Position numbers and translations under genes: made by a program. A stretch of DNA of 64,000 nucleotides from Rhexocercosporidium sp. MPI-PUGE-AT-0058. Taxonomy: Eukaryota > Ascomycota > Leotiomycetes > Helotiales. A model generated the notes under the pieces. It was given only the letters and a program-made list of their open reading frames with translations, had not been told where the DNA came from and did no database searches. How positions within the stretch are numbered: position 1 is the stretch's first letter; every line of letters begins with the position of its first letter. The stretch spans positions 930,001 through 994,000 of the forward strand of contig JAGTJL010000004.1 of the NCBI GenBank assembly GCA_020746875.1, given 5' to 3'. Shown here one piece after another: positions 34,336-47,132 of the stretch.

Positions 34336-35783
34336 GATGACTGAAGATTGAATCTGGAAATGAAGATAATTGTAGCTGCAGTCAGCAAACTCGTACCTCC
34401 GGTCTTGGGGGTTCTCCAGATGTGGAAAAGAAATGAATGCTTGGCTTGGCCAGACAAAGTAAAAGCGAGCGAGAAGGACTTATACACCTGCTTGTTTTCT
34501 TTCCAGCAGTCGCTTAGGGTAGGAAGGAGTGATGGTGAAGTGATTGGATCCTGCAACATCTCACACTGACAGTAGGCACGTACCCCAATCCATCTTATAG
34601 TGAATGCTCCAATTCATGAGGGTAGGTAGGAAGGCGCAATCGCCATCTCATGGTAGACTGTAGAGTGACCGCAGAAACGACCCACCGACTAAGAACTGGA
34701 TGACTTTTCGCTTCGAAAAGGGGTAATTACTTCGAACAAGCGAAAGCGACCCTATTTTAACAATCCTCGACATGTCAGTCAACCTTCACCTTCGTTGGAA
34801 GATATCTTTATCTCATCCTCTGTCTATGACTTAAATTAGATTGAGAGCATAAGAGCATGGTATCAATCTCGTTGGTTTTGATGTCGTTCTATGTATGTAT
34901 TTTCCATAGGTTTCTCCTCTACCATCATTACCACAACTTCCCCAACCCCCCCTAATTCTTCAGACAGCTCATCAATCAAAGATGTTCTGGTAGCGACTCT
35001 CCCTCAAGGATCTATCAGAAGTAAGCCAAACGCTTCGTATTGACTTTCGCCCATTTAGATATGGTGGTGACAGACACCAAATTCTGCCCTTGTTGATCCA
35101 ATCTCCAGCTTCCCGAGGGGGACTCACTTTAGCTATCAAACTTCACTTCAGCTATCAACACGATACTCCCTTCCTCCAGCCTCCACCCCTCCCAAATCCT
35201 CCGAACATGTCACACGACCCGTTTAGATATGGAGATATGTAGAAGAACGTTGTATTCAGTATACAACAAGTCTCCTCCACTATGTTCATACATTTGCACA
35301 ACTCCCATCCTCCTGCCCGCCTGACTCTGTCCGCATCGCAAATTCGTCAAATTACATTATGATACTCCAAATCATCCATCCACCCATCATCATCTTCCTA
35401 CCACCATGCAAAATGCAGTGCTGTGCAATGCTGTGATTCAAATCAATCCAATCCAAAAACAAAAGACACAACAGGGACAAAACGAGAGAGCAAAAATTAA
35501 TCAAATCAAATCAAGAAAGCACCTTTCGCTACTACTCCTACTCCTCCACTCCCTCCAGATATGCCCGAGTTCTATGATGCTCCCGCTCGAAGCCCAGACC
35601 AAAGAAAGAGAAAATCAATGAGTCAGCCAATCAACCTATGTACTCCTTTCCTTCCGACACCGGATTTGCATGCTTTTAGGTTCCTTCGATGGTATTTTGT
35701 ACATGTTGTGTTCCCTCGTTCGTTTATTCGCTCGCCATACCCCTTATGGGGCTGTTTTCCATCTCACTCCATTGGCTTTCCTC
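34336..35783. other. Intergenic, no gene seen
   Basis: 1.45 kb between the coiled-coil gene's upstream side and the 3' end of the DENN gene. Short frames only; sequence near 35400-35640 is A-rich (plus). Confidence 0.5.
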
Positions 35784-38700
35784 CTATCGCAACAAACTGG
35801 GCACTGCTTTTCGACCCACCCGCTTGCCTGGAAGGTCCATCCTCGGCACACCCTGAATGACTCTCGGTTCACGCATCAATGCTACATCGAGCTGTGCTGG
35901 AATGCGCGAGACCACACTTCTGTAATCGCCAGGGAATTTCGCACTTGGTGTAGGCACGGCGGCGCTTCTCCAGAGATGTTCCGAGGTATCTTCGAGGAAG
36001 GAAGAAGACTTCGAGCCTTTGGAGAAGAAAGATGTGCGGCCGCGGGATTTCTTGGCCAGGATGATGCTGTCAAAGAGCTGGATGCTGGGCGAGCTTGGTG
36101 ATGTCGTCTCACGTTCGTGGATGAATTCGTTGAATGCTGATGACAATTTAGTAATTTAGCATGAGTGAGGCAGAGGGGCACATACCTTGAGTCTGCTTCA
36201 GCATAGCAGTGTACTCCTGCTGTTCATGTGGCAAACTCTTCAAGAATCCATCCATGTCAAAGCCGTATAGCTGTCCACTGCTCTTCTGCTCCTTGGTGGG
36301 TCTATTCAGATACTTTCTGTAGGTGTAAAACAGACTAGAGAAGCATCTAACAAAAGAGGCGCGAACTTTGTCAGCATTGAATGCTGATGGGCAAACAAGC
36401 GAGACATGTCCCAAACATCGACCATGAGAGACTGTGCTGCAGCTGTTGCACTTGTAGATGCCTTCACCTTCTGGCTTCTCATCACAAATCGAGCACACCG
36501 ATGCCGTATCATTGCGTTGCCATACAAAGCAGTGTCCTTCTACCCAAACTGTGGTGTCTGTATTTCGGACTGGTTGCATGAGCATATTTGGCATGATAGT
36601 AGAAGCTGCAAGGGTGGAGGCGGCGTATGTAGATGGAGCATAGCCATAGGTAGACTTCGCATCGATCGACAAAGCAGATGTCGAAAGACTTGAAGAGTGT
36701 CCATTGTTGAACGGAATGCTTGGTCGGCGAAGCGTTGGTTGCCGATCAACACCGAAGGAAGAGCTGCGTCTCGAGGTTCCATCGAAGTGGCCTGATCTCT
36801 TCTCCCTTAATGTAGCTGTCAGAGCAAAGGCTGAGTCATTTCTAGAGACAGGGGTAGTCGGCAGTGGGAAGTTTCCAGATATTGGTGAGACAGAGTTTGG
36901 AGGGCTCGTGTTGTTGGATCGGCTGGTCGTGGGTCGCTCGACTCTGCTATGATCATTCTTTGACTGTAAAAACGCATTGAAAACAGAGGTTCTCCTCGAA
37001 GTCGCTGGATCAGCGTCCCCAAAAGTTGCAGAGTTTTGTCCGACAAACTTCCCAAGAGAGCTTGGTGATGCGTTTTGAGTGTAGATTGCCTCATTTTCAG
37101 AAGAGAATGCATCGTAAGGATATGTCTCGATGGCATATGGAGGGGGTCCGATAGGCACACCACATCTATTGTGATGAGGTGCAGCAAGTTGAAGAAGCGA
37201 TACCAGCTTACGACGTTGTTGTCGGGGTAAAGCCGTAGGTGGTCCTGACGCCTCAATGATATCCTGATCCAGATCAACCAAAACGTAATCTTCCTCTGGT
37301 AGCTCTATGTTTTCATATCGTCTCTCAATCCCAACTATGTAGGGGCAGGGTGCTTCCAATGCAGAGAGCAGTCTTGCTGGTAGAACTGGAATGAAAATAC
37401 TTGCCCACTTCAGTGGATAAAGCAGACTTGCCAATGCCTTGCTCGCAAGATGCAACATAGCTGTGTGAGATGAAAGGAATATGATTCTCGATTCTGAAAG
37501 GGCAAATTCGAAAAGAGCCACGATATTCGGGATACTGAGTGATCGGAATAAGGCGTAGAGATCAGTATTTCGTGAATCTGGCAGCTCATTTGCTGCTTCC
37601 TTCCGAGCAAACATTCGTAACTCTCTAACGGCGAGCTCGACCTGAGTCTTGGAGGAAATTGGACTCAATGCTTCTGTGCATAGATTAACGACATACCTCT
37701 CCAGTGGCTGCCATCGTCCAACTTTAGGAGAACTTGGCGGAACTCTCAAAACACCTCCGTCAGTCATGGGTACAACCACAGCCCTCAGCCATTCTTTCCA
37801 AAAACTAGTCAAACTAGCATCTCGACCCAAGATTCCATATGCTCTAGGTGTCCAAAGCCCAGTCTCACCATCGGTGAGCCCATCGATCTTGGCAGCGGCT
37901 CCATGTCTGACAGGGCGTAGCATGTCAGCCATCAAACCAATTTTCTCTTCTACCGCGCTGATTTCCTCCTCCAGTGCTTCTCTAGCTGGAGATCCGGAAG
38001 CTACGCCGGGAAGTTTGGCAAGTAGTTGCGACAGATTAGCTCTCTCAGAAGCAAGTCTTTCACCTAGACTAGCCGCCAATTCTCGCTCCTCATTCGTCAT
38101 ATGACTCTGTCTCCATTGTTCACATCTTCTCTCCACATTCTCAGCGGCATCAGGATTCAAAGGCATCCATACAATGACGGTAATGCCATAAATCTTGGAG
38201 TTGTCGTCGCCGGTCATAGCAAATCCATGCCATGTTGACCGAGGTCTTTCATCTGCGGATACTATGTTGATATCGTTTGGGAATGCAAACATTGGAACGT
38301 AGTCTGGAAATCTGCCCCTCCGCTTCAGCTCGTCTGTAGCATGTTTTGGAGGATATCGGTCAAGCAAGACAGGTTCGAAGCGGCGTTTCAGAGGGTGCAT
38401 TTCGGGGTCTGCATTGAGAGGTTCGGGTGGTGGAATGACAGAGTTGTAGTTACTCAGGCGTCTCGAGGTTCGTACTGAAGCTGTGAGGGGTATTAGCATG
38501 CAGCCTACAGATTCCAAAGCACAAAAAAAACGAATTTGGCATCTGCCATAAAATGCGACACCATAGAATAAAAATCGAAGCTCACTTGTTCTTTGTACCA
38601 TCGAAGGCTGTCTCTTCATACTGCTCATATCCCTAAAACTGATCCTCCGTCGAATGCTACCTCCCACACTTCTCAGAGGGCTTCTTCTACCCAATCCAGA

Positions 38701-39249
38701 ACCAGATCCATTTGTCTCAAGGGTATCCTCAATTCTGATCCTCTCTGCTCTTGGATTCGTCATAGGTGGAGGTTTCTGTATGGGCGCCCCCGCACTGAAG
38801 CTCAAATCATCCAAGAAGTTCTCTCTCTCAGAGGCAAACTTGACCAGCGCCCGATCAAAGTCGAAATCGCCCATGACACTATCCCTATTGCCATTGGTAT
38901 TGCCGTTTGTGGTCGGAGCCTTGATCGTAATGCTGCTCCTATTGCTATGCGTGCTCCCAACGTCCTCTAGACTCTGGACCGAGTTCCGTACCTCGCTGGG
39001 TACCTTGCCGAGTTTGTTCCATGAGTTGTTGCGAGAATGGCGGGCGGTGGCTCGAGGAGGTGGGGAGGAAGCTGCTTCTCCTTCGCTGCCTTCCTCTATG
39101 GTCGTATCGACTTGCGGTGAGGGTGGCCCTGCGCCATTGGCAACTTTCTCCCATAGATTGGGCCCTCCCAGGACGGGGTCGCTGTAGGATATAGAATCGA
39201 TACCGGCGATCCAGAAATAGTCTGCCAGCGGAGCAGAGGTGGAATCCAT
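35784..39249 (-). CDS. DENN-domain protein with C1-type zinc finger
   Basis: Complement(join(35784..36136, 36186..38480, 38586..39249)); 1103 residues. The start DYFWIAGIDSISY is the u-DENN opening. A Ser-rich spacer follows; the central DENN (about 260-640) includes YGITVIVW, a helical insert, SIPNIVALFEFALSESRIIF, LLYPLKWASIFIPVLP and CPYIVGI. A Ser/Thr-rich region precedes a Cys/His cluster (HCFVWQ, CSIC, CNSC, HGRC) near 900-940, a C1-like finger. The last exon gives AFNEFIHERE and a Ser-rich tail. DENN proteins are Rab GTPase exchange factors; the Rab partner is unknown. The first intron (105 nt) is a stop-free multiple of three. Confidence 0.92.
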
Positions 39250-40628
39250 GGCCGTGGACCTCGCGGGTGAGTGGGATTGACGGGCCGTCCGTTCGTAGAG
39301 AGCTGTGGTTTATGGTTTAGGTCGACATCGAAAGGCTTGTGAGGCAGGTCTCGCGAAGCAAAGGCGAGCAGAGCAGTTCTCGACGGTCTGGTGTGATCTA
39401 ACCGCGATCGATCTGTCTGCAGCGTTTTCTCCTGTGTTTCTGCGTACTTGAGGAGGAGCAGGAGGAGCAGCAGCAGAGTAGAGCAGACGAGGGTTTGGCG
39501 TTTGGCGTTTGGAGGAGAGAGGGTAGGGTAGGTGGGTACGAGTAGCAGTAACAGTACGAGGAGCAGGTAGGGTCCACGTCGTTGCCGCTGTAAGTTCACG
39601 GTGCGGTGGAGACAATTGTGATGGCGCTGGCGATCGCCGACTATTTAGGAATAATACCAGCAACCCCGGCACAAGAAGCTCGTCTGAGCCGTCTCGAATT
39701 GACAACTCTGAAGTAGAAAGTCCGTACCACAAATTGAACTTTGGATATCAGACGGGCCTGGGATCGTGTGAAGGCCGTTGCCGTGCTCCGGATGACAGAA
39801 ATGACTGGGGTGGTGGGAGGTCTAGGGGCGAGTGTCGACGCAAGACCCGGGTACGCGTGAGTATTTTCGAGGAGAGAGACTTTGTACGATGCGACAGGTG
39901 AAGTTCTACAATTCCGAACTCTCGACTGTCCTGTCTGTACTCCACCTCCGTACGTACCTATGTTATGGACTGGGAGGAACTGCAGAGGAACTGCAGAGAC
40001 TTGGGGTTCCCCTGTCTGTCGTCTAGGCTGTGCCGAATTTTCGACTTTCTGGCACTCTTATCGGGATGCAGATCCGAGCGATGATCTTCTTTTAGATTTC
40101 TAGTACGGATATAGCTGAGGAGGGGGAAGCAATATATCAAAAAGGCTTGGGTTTTGCCGGGCCCGGTGCGTGCGTGTCAATTTATCAGAAGTCTGTGCGG
40201 AATAGATAGATAGATATCTGGCAGAAAAAGAAGAGATGGAAATTTATGGGGATCACACTAGGGCAAAAAGTTTAATATCTGTTTTTGCTTTTGAAGTGGG
40301 TGACGGTGTGTTGTTGTGTATGCAGACCTTGGATGTGTTATGCAGAAGTAGTGCAGGGGTAGTGAGCCACTCGTAGACGATACCGAGCAGGTACTCAGGT
40401 CGAAATCGAAGTCGAAGTCGATGTCGATTGTCGATGATTGAATGGGCGGGCGGGCTGAGCTGGGCTGGGCTGGGATGGACTCTTCGGGGGCTTTAGCCTA
40501 CTGTACGATTCAACCCCCGCGTGAGGATGAGGATGAGGGGTGAGGATGAGGAGCAGAGGACGGCTATCTCAGGGCAGTGTTGGACTCAGGGACATGCTCA
40601 TGCTCATGCTCACGCTCATGCTCATTCA
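39250..40628. other. DENN gene upstream region, no gene seen
   Basis: Simple-sequence tracts: GAAGTC repeats near 40400-40432, GCTGG repeats near 40455-40475, GAGGAT repeats near 40523-40550, and CATGCT repeats at about 40590-40626. No gene recognised. Confidence 0.5.
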
Positions 40629-40979
40629 TCATGGTGGGATGGGATTCGAGTTCAAGTTGTTAGTGCCTGCGGTTGCTGGCAGCCAGCCACTGTTGAGCCA
40701 CCACTGAATGCACCATGCCAGAAGGGCACAAGAGGCCAGTTTCAGGACCTCATCGGCCCTCTCCCAAGTGCTGAGTCCCTCCCCCATTGCGGCTAGTTGC
40801 GTCGTAAGGGAAGGTCGTATTGTCTTTTGGCGTTGGGTAGTGGCAGTTGGCGTCGGCGTTGGCAGGCTTGCAGTTGAGCCGTAGTTCAGGGGGTAGTTGG
40901 CTGTTATTAATATGTCCTTCGCCGTGAGGCACAGCTCTGAAATCAAATCGAGGTCGACGGGAGAAGACATTGTTTGCAT
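40629..40979 (-). CDS. Hypothetical 116-residue protein
   Basis: Single uninterrupted frame from ATG (40979; a second Met three codons on is likelier for context) to TGA. Acidic N terminus (SSPVDLDLISEL), Thr/Pro-rich centre and one hydrophobic patch with Trp (LLAWCIQWWL). No family recognised; length alone is weak support and simple repeats flank it. Confidence 0.3.
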   Translation of the reverse strand: MQTMSSPVDLDLISELCLTAKDILITANYPLNYGSTASLPTPTPTATTQRQKTIRPSLTTQLAAMGEGLSTWERADEVLKLASCALLAWCIQWWLNSGWLPATAGTNNLNSNPIPP

Positions 40980-41876
40980 TGCACCTCCCTACCTCCCTTT
41001 ATCAGAAATTGGATTTCGCTATTTGGTGGTATAGGCGAGCTTCGAAACACCGGAATAGATTAATTGCATGGGAACTCCCTGGGCTCCACGATGTTGCATT
41101 TGAGTACCCAACATATTCCTCCGTAGTCTCAAGCAACTGCGGAAACCAACATCCCATGCGTCCTTTTTACTCCCGCTTAGGTTTCCTTCGGGGCGGCTGA
41201 GGTTCTAGTAACTGTGCTGGTTCAAGCGCTACTGACGAATAAGACGCGTCAGTGGACTTAAGAGCAATGAATGTTAGACAAGCTAAGGCGAGACTTTCAA
41301 CAAAGTCTCAGCCGCCCCATAAAATCACTCCCGTACCTGAAAGTAAACACTGCACATCGTCATCTGTCATGCACATGGCCAGGATCAAGGATTTGAAACA
41401 AAGTTTCTGTCACGCAGCATCCAGATACCCGTCCCCTGTGACCAAGATCTTGTACAACGGGATGGGACACTAAGACGTACAAGGTTGAACAAAAGTTGAT
41501 CGGAGGGGAAGTCGAATATCATTTAGTTCATTGGCGGATCTCAAGAGATGCAGGAGCATGACTCGGACCCCGAGGTGGACCTTCAGACTTAAAGATGAGT
41601 CCAGGGAACTGGTATCTTGTACCCGGCAAGACAGGTACAACCTCCATCAAGAGGACTATCTATGGTCTACTAGTGCAGAATCTCATAGTCTAGAGACCAG
41701 ACACAAAAAAAAAATTCAAGACTCCCAGGAGATATCGAAAATGAAACCCGCATGTGTAACCTCCCGTGGCATGCAACACATATAAACTCCATGCTCCAAA
41801 CCATGCATACTTTTTGTGTTCGCCCAGACCACTGTCGCTGCAGTAATAGCAGAATAGACCGGGTGTAACCTTTGAC
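40980..41876. other. Intergenic, no gene seen
   Basis: 3' flank of MTR4 and unassigned sequence. Short frames on the plus strand (for example 41531-41785) have no recognisable product. Confidence 0.5.
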
Positions 41877-44800
41877 TTACAAGTACAGACTCTGAGCAGC
41901 GACAATATCTCTTCTGATCTTCGAAAGAGCTTCCTCGAATTTCGCCGATAACTCGTCAGATCCCATGACCTTACCAGCCTGTGCCATCTGCCTAAGCAGC
42001 TCTTCGAGACGGCGGAATAGGCGAATGAGCGATCCTTCATACACATCTGTCATTTTGCTGTTCACGTTGTTAGCATCGTTAGTATGACCACCCTCTGGGG
42101 TTACGCACCAAATCTCTGCGAAAGACTTTCCCTGTGCCCATAGAAGCACAACTTCCATAAGTTCCCACTTGAAGCTATCCACGTACTCCTTTTCGTTGAC
42201 AGCTAGCTTACTCTCCTGGCTAACCTTGGCAATAATCTTGGCCTGGCTCTGAATCTCTCTGAAATGCTTTGCAAGTTCCTCCTTGAGTGGCTCGGCTGAC
42301 TTGCTCTTCTCCTCAAAGATGAAGCAAGAAAGGACGGCTGCACAAACCTCGGGGCTCAGCTCATTGAAAAAGCGATTGAAAAGCAGTTCCGAAAGCAAAA
42401 GCTCGTGGCCATCACCCGTGGACGATATTTCGCATGCAACGCGAGCCTTGAGTTCAACAACTTCTTGATCATTGATGAAGCCAAGACGTCGCAGTACACG
42501 CTTGCGAGACTTTAGCTCATCCAATTGCATGATGCTCAAAGCCGATGTGATTGCCTTCTTCTTCTCCTTGATCTTAACCCCAATAGCCAGCTTAGCCGCG
42601 TATTGGTTGTATAGTTCGGGGAGACGAGGGGAGTTGTGGAGAGGGTTCGAGAGTAATCGAGATTCAAGAACTTCAATCTTGCGTAGAAGCTTCTTGAATG
42701 AATCGTCCGTGATGCCCATGTTCTCGATGGGATCTAGGACTGCGATGCCATCTGGGAAACGGCGCTTGACTTCGTCCAGTGATTTTCGAACTGTGTTGCG
42801 TTGATCTGCGGGCTTGAGATCCTTTGGTAAGAAGATGCGTACATGACCAATAGCCTCGATGCAAGAGAGCAGTACGGGGACAACCTCCATCTTTCCTTTG
42901 TCTTCGCCAGTAGGAGGTTGAAGTCCTGCGGGGATAGGGCCCAGACTTTGTGTTCCTGCTGAGAACTCGCTGGACACTAATAGCAACACATCGAGCATGA
43001 ATGATTCTTGAGGTGGCACTTCTTCAGCGCCCTGGCCCTTGGCCGCTCTGATTGGGTTGAATTTGACAACTGCACCCCAGCCGAAGTCCTGATCTTTGTA
43101 CTTGATTTGAACAACACGCCCCGGTTGCATGAACTGCAAGCAGTAATTTGGATGATTGATGACATTGCGCATGTCCTTGGTGTATGAAGTGAGCTGTTGT
43201 CGCAAATCGTAGTACTCCTTGATGGTAGCTTCATCCGGAATCTCAAGGTTGTCTTTCTCGAACTGGATTGCTTGGAGCTCTCTCTCCAGCCCAGACACGC
43301 TGGAGGTATTCTGGAATTGATAGAAACAGTGCTCCAACATGAACTCTGGAGAAATTCCCTCAACTCTCATCAAGTTCAGAATCATGTTGTATCCTAGGTA
43401 GAAAGCCGAGTTGAGCTTGTCTTGCTCTCCTCTAACAATCTCCTTTGCTGTTGCAGGCTCCATCTTGTCGTTGATCATCATGATGACGATACCTCTGTCA
43501 TCGAGACCTCTTCGTCCTGCACGTCCAGACATCTGGACAAATTCTGATGGAGTCAAATATCGCATGCTAACGCCGTCGAACTTCTCGACACTGGTGAAAA
43601 CAACTGTCTTCGCAGGCATGTTCAAACCAATGGAGAATGTCTCGGTTGCGAAAAGAACCTTAATCAAGTTCTCTTGGAACAAAATCTCGATTGTCTCCTT
43701 CAAGATCGGAAGCAGGCCGGAGTGGTGGACACCAATTCCACGGCGCAACAGGGGTAGGATATGTTGAATTTGAGGAAGAGTCTTGTCCTCATCGGATAGA
43801 GACTCGATGGCACTCTCGAAGACCTTCTGAACCATTGCCTTCTCGGAATCATCATTGAATGCCATCGTGGCCATCTTCAATGCATACGCCTCACACTCTC
43901 GTTTGCTGAAACTGAAAACAATAACGGGATTGTAATGCTTCAGCATAATCATGCGAACGATCTTGTAGATGTCATTATTGTCATCTTTGACACCACCCTT
44001 ATTGGTCTTCTTGTTCTTGCCTCTGCCTTTTTGCTTAGCATCGATATCAGCTGGATCTGCCCCTTTCTTGTCCTCGATTGTCGCCATGGCCTTCTGAAAA
44101 TTGTCCTCTCTGAAGTTGCCCTTCTCGTCGACGATCAAATGGATACCATCGGCGCCCGCTGGGAAAAAATAGTGCTGTAAGGGTGTTGGTCGGAAATCGG
44201 TGTAGACAATATGGCAAGGCTGTTGATGTGTCTTGGTGATCCATTCTGCGAATTGCATGGCGTTCGGAATGGTAGCAGACAAGAAGACGTATCTGACCTT
44301 GTCTGGCAACAAGATGATAGTTTCCTCCCACACGACACCTCTCGACTTGTCTCGCATGTAATGAATCTCGTCAAAGATTACCCATTGCACCTCCCGCATA
44401 ATCTCAGATCCTCGATATAACATAGATCTCAGAATTTCCGTCGTCATGACCAAGCAAGTTGCCGTGGGGTTAATGGTAACATCTCCAGTCATTAGCCCAA
44501 CATCGCCAAATTCCGCCGCGAACTCTCGGTATTTCTGGTTGCTCAGCGCTTTGATCGGACTTGTGTAGATAACTCTCTGGTTGTTCTTCAAGCTCTGTGC
44601 AATGGCGTATTCTGCGACCACAGTTTTCCCCGCACTGGTATGCGCCGACACCAGTACACTCTCACCTCGCTCAATAGACGCAATAGAAACTTTTTGAAAG
44701 GGATCCAACTCGAAGGGCCATGTTCGGGCAGGTATCTCAGGAGATTTGTGTTGCGATATAGGGATGTAATCGTAGTCTGGAGGTAGGGAGACTTGATGCT

Positions 44801-45185
44801 GAATATTGTGCTGAATCACCAACGCCCCATCATCCTTTGCCTGCAGACCTGCGGAAGCTGCAACTTCTCTTGACTGTTCGGTTTGAAAGGCATCTGTTAC
44901 GACTGGCTCTGCTTCTTCTTCTCGTCGACGTCTCTTGGTATCCTTCTTCTCAACAAGAGAATGGCTCTCTTCCTGCCCAGCTTCCTCCACCGGTTCGGCA
45001 TCTCCCATCTCAGCATCACCATCCTGGTCCTGATCCTGATCCTGATCTTCTGCAGACTTCTTCACCTCGCCGCTCGCGGTTCTCTTCTTCGTCCGGTCCT
45101 TCTTGTCCTTCTTTGCTTTCTTTGGCCGTTCAGGAACTGCAGCACCTACAGTATTGTCGTCAAATACGCCGAATAGTTCGTCCAT
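41877..45185 (-). CDS. MTR4: Exosome-associated RNA helicase Mtr4 (Ski2-like DExH)
   Basis: Complement(join(41877..42057, 42109..45185)); 1085 residues. Acidic and Lys-rich N terminus with a short Asp-Gln repeat, then [11 protein letters not shown] (Q-like), Walker [27 protein letters not shown] (DExH box), SATIPN, the helicase-2 core ([27 protein letters not shown]), the arch/KOW insert ([20 protein letters not shown]) and the C-terminal DSHCT region ([15 protein letters not shown]). Mtr4 feeds RNAs to the nuclear exosome in TRAMP and rRNA maturation. A 51-nt intron (GTGCGT...CAACAG-type) near the 3' end is a stop-free multiple of three; removal restores the conserved [11 protein letters not shown]. 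It diverges from COX8, 316 bp apart. Confidence 0.96.
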   Translation of the reverse strand: MDELFGVFDDNTVGAAVPERPKKAKKDKKDRTKKRTASGEVKKSAEDQDQDQDQDGDAEMGDAEPVEEAGQEESHSLVEKKDTKRRRREEEAEPVVTDAFQTEQSREVAASAGLQAKDDGALVIQHNIQHQVSLPPDYDYIPISQHKSPEIPARTWPFELDPFQKVSIASIERGESVLVSAHTSAGKTVVAEYAIAQSLKNNQRVIYTSPIKALSNQKYREFAAEFGDVGLMTGDVTINPTATCLVMTTEILRSMLYRGSEIMREVQWVIFDEIHYMRDKSRGVVWEETIILLPDKVRYVFLSATIPNAMQFAEWITKTHQQPCHIVYTDFRPTPLQHYFFPAGADGIHLIVDEKGNFREDNFQKAMATIEDKKGADPADIDAKQKGRGKNKKTNKGGVKDDNNDIYKIVRMIMLKHYNPVIVFSFSKRECEAYALKMATMAFNDDSEKAMVQKVFESAIESLSDEDKTLPQIQHILPLLRRGIGVHHSGLLPILKETIEILFQENLIKVLFATETFSIGLNMPAKTVVFTSVEKFDGVSMRYLTPSEFVQMSGRAGRRGLDDRGIVIMMINDKMEPATAKEIVRGEQDKLNSAFYLGYNMILNLMRVEGISPEFMLEHCFYQFQNTSSVSGLERELQAIQFEKDNLEIPDEATIKEYYDLRQQLTSYTKDMRNVINHPNYCLQFMQPGRVVQIKYKDQDFGWGAVVKFNPIRAAKGQGAEEVPPQESFMLDVLLLVSSEFSAGTQSLGPIPAGLQPPTGEDKGKMEVVPVLLSCIEAIGHVRIFLPKDLKPADQRNTVRKSLDEVKRRFPDGIAVLDPIENMGITDDSFKKLLRKIEVLESRLLSNPLHNSPRLPELYNQYAAKLAIGVKIKEKKKAITSALSIMQLDELKSRKRVLRRLGFINDQEVVELKARVACEISSTGDGHELLLSELLFNRFFNELSPEVCAAVLSCFIFEEKSKSAEPLKEELAKHFREIQSQAKIIAKVSQESKLAVNEKEYVDSFKWELMEVVLLWAQGKSFAEIWCVTPEGGHTNDANNVNSKMTDVYEGSLIRLFRRLEELLRQMAQAGKVMGSDELSAKFEEALSKIRRDIVAAQSLYL

Positions 45186-45501
45186 TTTGTCTCAAGTCCA
45201 AGTTCTGCAGCGGCCAGTCCTAGATATTCGTCTGGAAAATATGAGCTGTGTCATAAATTCCAAAAGTCTACAAACAATGTCGCGACTGCTTCGGTATTGA
45301 TTTTTTACAAGCTCAGATCAATAGCCGAAGTTCTAGCGTTGGGTTGATCCCTGTCGTTTTAACAGTAGCGTGATTTTCGGACAAGCTCAATCATCGAACG
45401 ACAATCAGAATTCCCAAACAATCAATTCAACCACTCAACTCTTCAAGGTAATGCAGTCGCAGAGTCAATTGGTATCCTCGATACTGACCGCCATCAATTA
45501 G
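45186..45501. promoter_or_regulatory. Bidirectional promoter MTR4/COX8, with 5'-UTR intron
   Basis: 316 bp between the two start codons. It includes a likely 5'-UTR intron of the COX8 gene, 45448-45501 (GTAATG donor, CTGAC branch, TAG acceptor abutting the ATG). Confidence 0.6.
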
Positions 45502-45796
45502 ATGCTATCCCGAGCAGCAGTCCGCGCCTCCTCCTCCACGGCCTCAATGGCCGCCTCTCGCCGAGCATTCTCAACCACCCGTGCTCAATTCTCATCACCA
45601 TACCATTACCCCGAGGGCCCAAGATCCAACATCCCATTCAACCCGTTGACGAAGTGGTTCGCTCTGAGATACTGGTCATTCATGGCAGTCGGATTCGGTG
45701 GGTTGTCAAGACGGTCTTTCGACGGGCCCAGAGGCTAATCGTTCTACAGGGACTCCTTTTGGACTCGCAGTCTGGCAGACATACAAGAACCAGTAG
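45502..45796 (+). CDS. COX8: Cytochrome c oxidase subunit 8 (COX7C-like)
   Basis: Join 45502..45697, 45750..45796; 80 residues. Residues 1-28 form a Ser/Ala/Arg leader with an ATG-start and the AFSTTRAQFSS processing region. The mature part starts SSPYHYPEGPRSNIPFNP, the signature of fungal Cox8/mammalian COX7C, then one transmembrane helix (ALRYWSFMAVGFGTPFGLAV) and a WQTYKNQ end. It is a nuclear subunit of the mitochondrial respiratory oxidase. The 52-nt intron interrupts the helix (GTGGGT donor) and joins in phase. Convergent with MED18, 282 bp between stops. Confidence 0.93.
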
Positions 45797-46078
45797 AAGG
45801 AATGGACATCTGTATATGGGAGCGAATTGTATGGTTATAGAGATAGCGTGGATCGATCGGGGTATCTGGGAATCCATTGTTGAAGAGACTACATCCGTTG
45901 TTCCGTAATTGATTCGAATGATGTGACGTGACGTACCTTTGCCAGGGAAACATGCAGTCGTTGCGGTCAACATATCACTCAAGTGCTTGAAGGAGAAATT
46001 GTGTGGAGATATATGGCATTTCTTACTTCCCACAAAGCCCGTTACTCGCCAAACGCCTCATCCCGCTTTCTCAGCTTC

Positions 46079-47132
46079 TCAGAATTTGACTCTGGTATCG
46101 AAGATATGTCTATCAAGCACCTTAAAGTCAAAGCATCTCTCAAAATCATCCTTGATGGCCACCAATTGATCCATACCCTTCTTTACCTGGTCTGGATCGT
46201 CACCTTTCGTGACTATCGTAAACGCAGTCAAGATCCATTTATTCTCGGAATCGAATGGTGTAAGTGTCTGGAAATCAGGAAGTTCGTTTCTGATAGACGA
46301 AGAATTTCCGTTCTCACTAACAGGGAACTGCAAATAGCGAGTCAATTCGAAGACAACATCGCCGTGAACGAATCTGTTGCTCTCTTGGATCACCTCGCCA
46401 ACAAATCTATCGATATAAATAACGGAACAGTTGTGGGGGGAGTACAGACAAACCTGTGATTTATCATCTTCATGAGCGAGCAAAGGCCATGATTCTCAAT
46501 GCTAAACATGAGTCGAGTGTTCACAGGCCGAGTCTTTCCCGGATCCGCAAGGCGGGTATTCGATGATTTTGTGATCTCAGTAGGTTCCGGGAGGTCGTTC
46601 CACCTCAGGATACCGGGACGCTGATCCAATAGACTGTAGGCGTCAGAGTTTAGTACGATACTCCAGTAATGTGGGACTGCTAGAGAATGAAGCAAAGCTT
46701 TCCTTTGAAGTAAAGCAAATATCGTTATACAACTTACGATAGTGTCGGAGATCCCTGGAGTGATGGCGTGTGGTGACTCTCAACCTGTCCGAATGACTGG
46801 CGGTCGACCTCGTATAGCAGATGCATGATATAGGACTGTCGAGCGAGCTGCGCAGACAGACCACTCCACTGTAATACCTTGATTGGGGGCTGGTTCTTGA
46901 CAAGCTTCGGATCGATTCCTGCCGGAGTGCGTGTACGTGGGCCTTCCCATGTCAGCTTTCGAGTAAGGATATTGGTTGGGCTCATCGAGCAATAGCCTTG
47001 GAGTATTCTGAGAGTCGTTTCGAAGTCTTCATTGGCAACAATAGCCGTAAGGAAGAGTTCGTGGGAATTTGGTAGATCGATTTTCTTGGAATTATCCGGC
47101 TTGTCCTTTTTAGACCTATCCACTTTGTCCAT
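46079..47132 (-). CDS. MED18: Mediator subunit Med18 (Srb5)
   Basis: Complement(join(46079..46406, 46454..46633, 46738..47132)); 300 residues. The N-terminal HELFLTAIVANEDFETTLRI and ILQGYCSMSP match the first strand/helix of the Med18 head-module subunit; SYIMHLLYEVDRQSFG, GILRWNDLPEP and SIENHGLCSLMKM follow, and the C-terminal barrel contains FVHGDVVFELTRYLQFP and PFDSENKWILTAFTIV. It acts in the Mediator head with Med20. The first intron is 104 nt (GTAAGT), the second 47 nt (GTTTGT donor, GATAG acceptor). The Lys/Asp-rich first 22 residues are lineage-specific. Confidence 0.9.

Noticed and set aside
46643..46903. Alternative frame within MED18
   Set aside because: Frame across the first MED18 intron; product lacks Med18 features.
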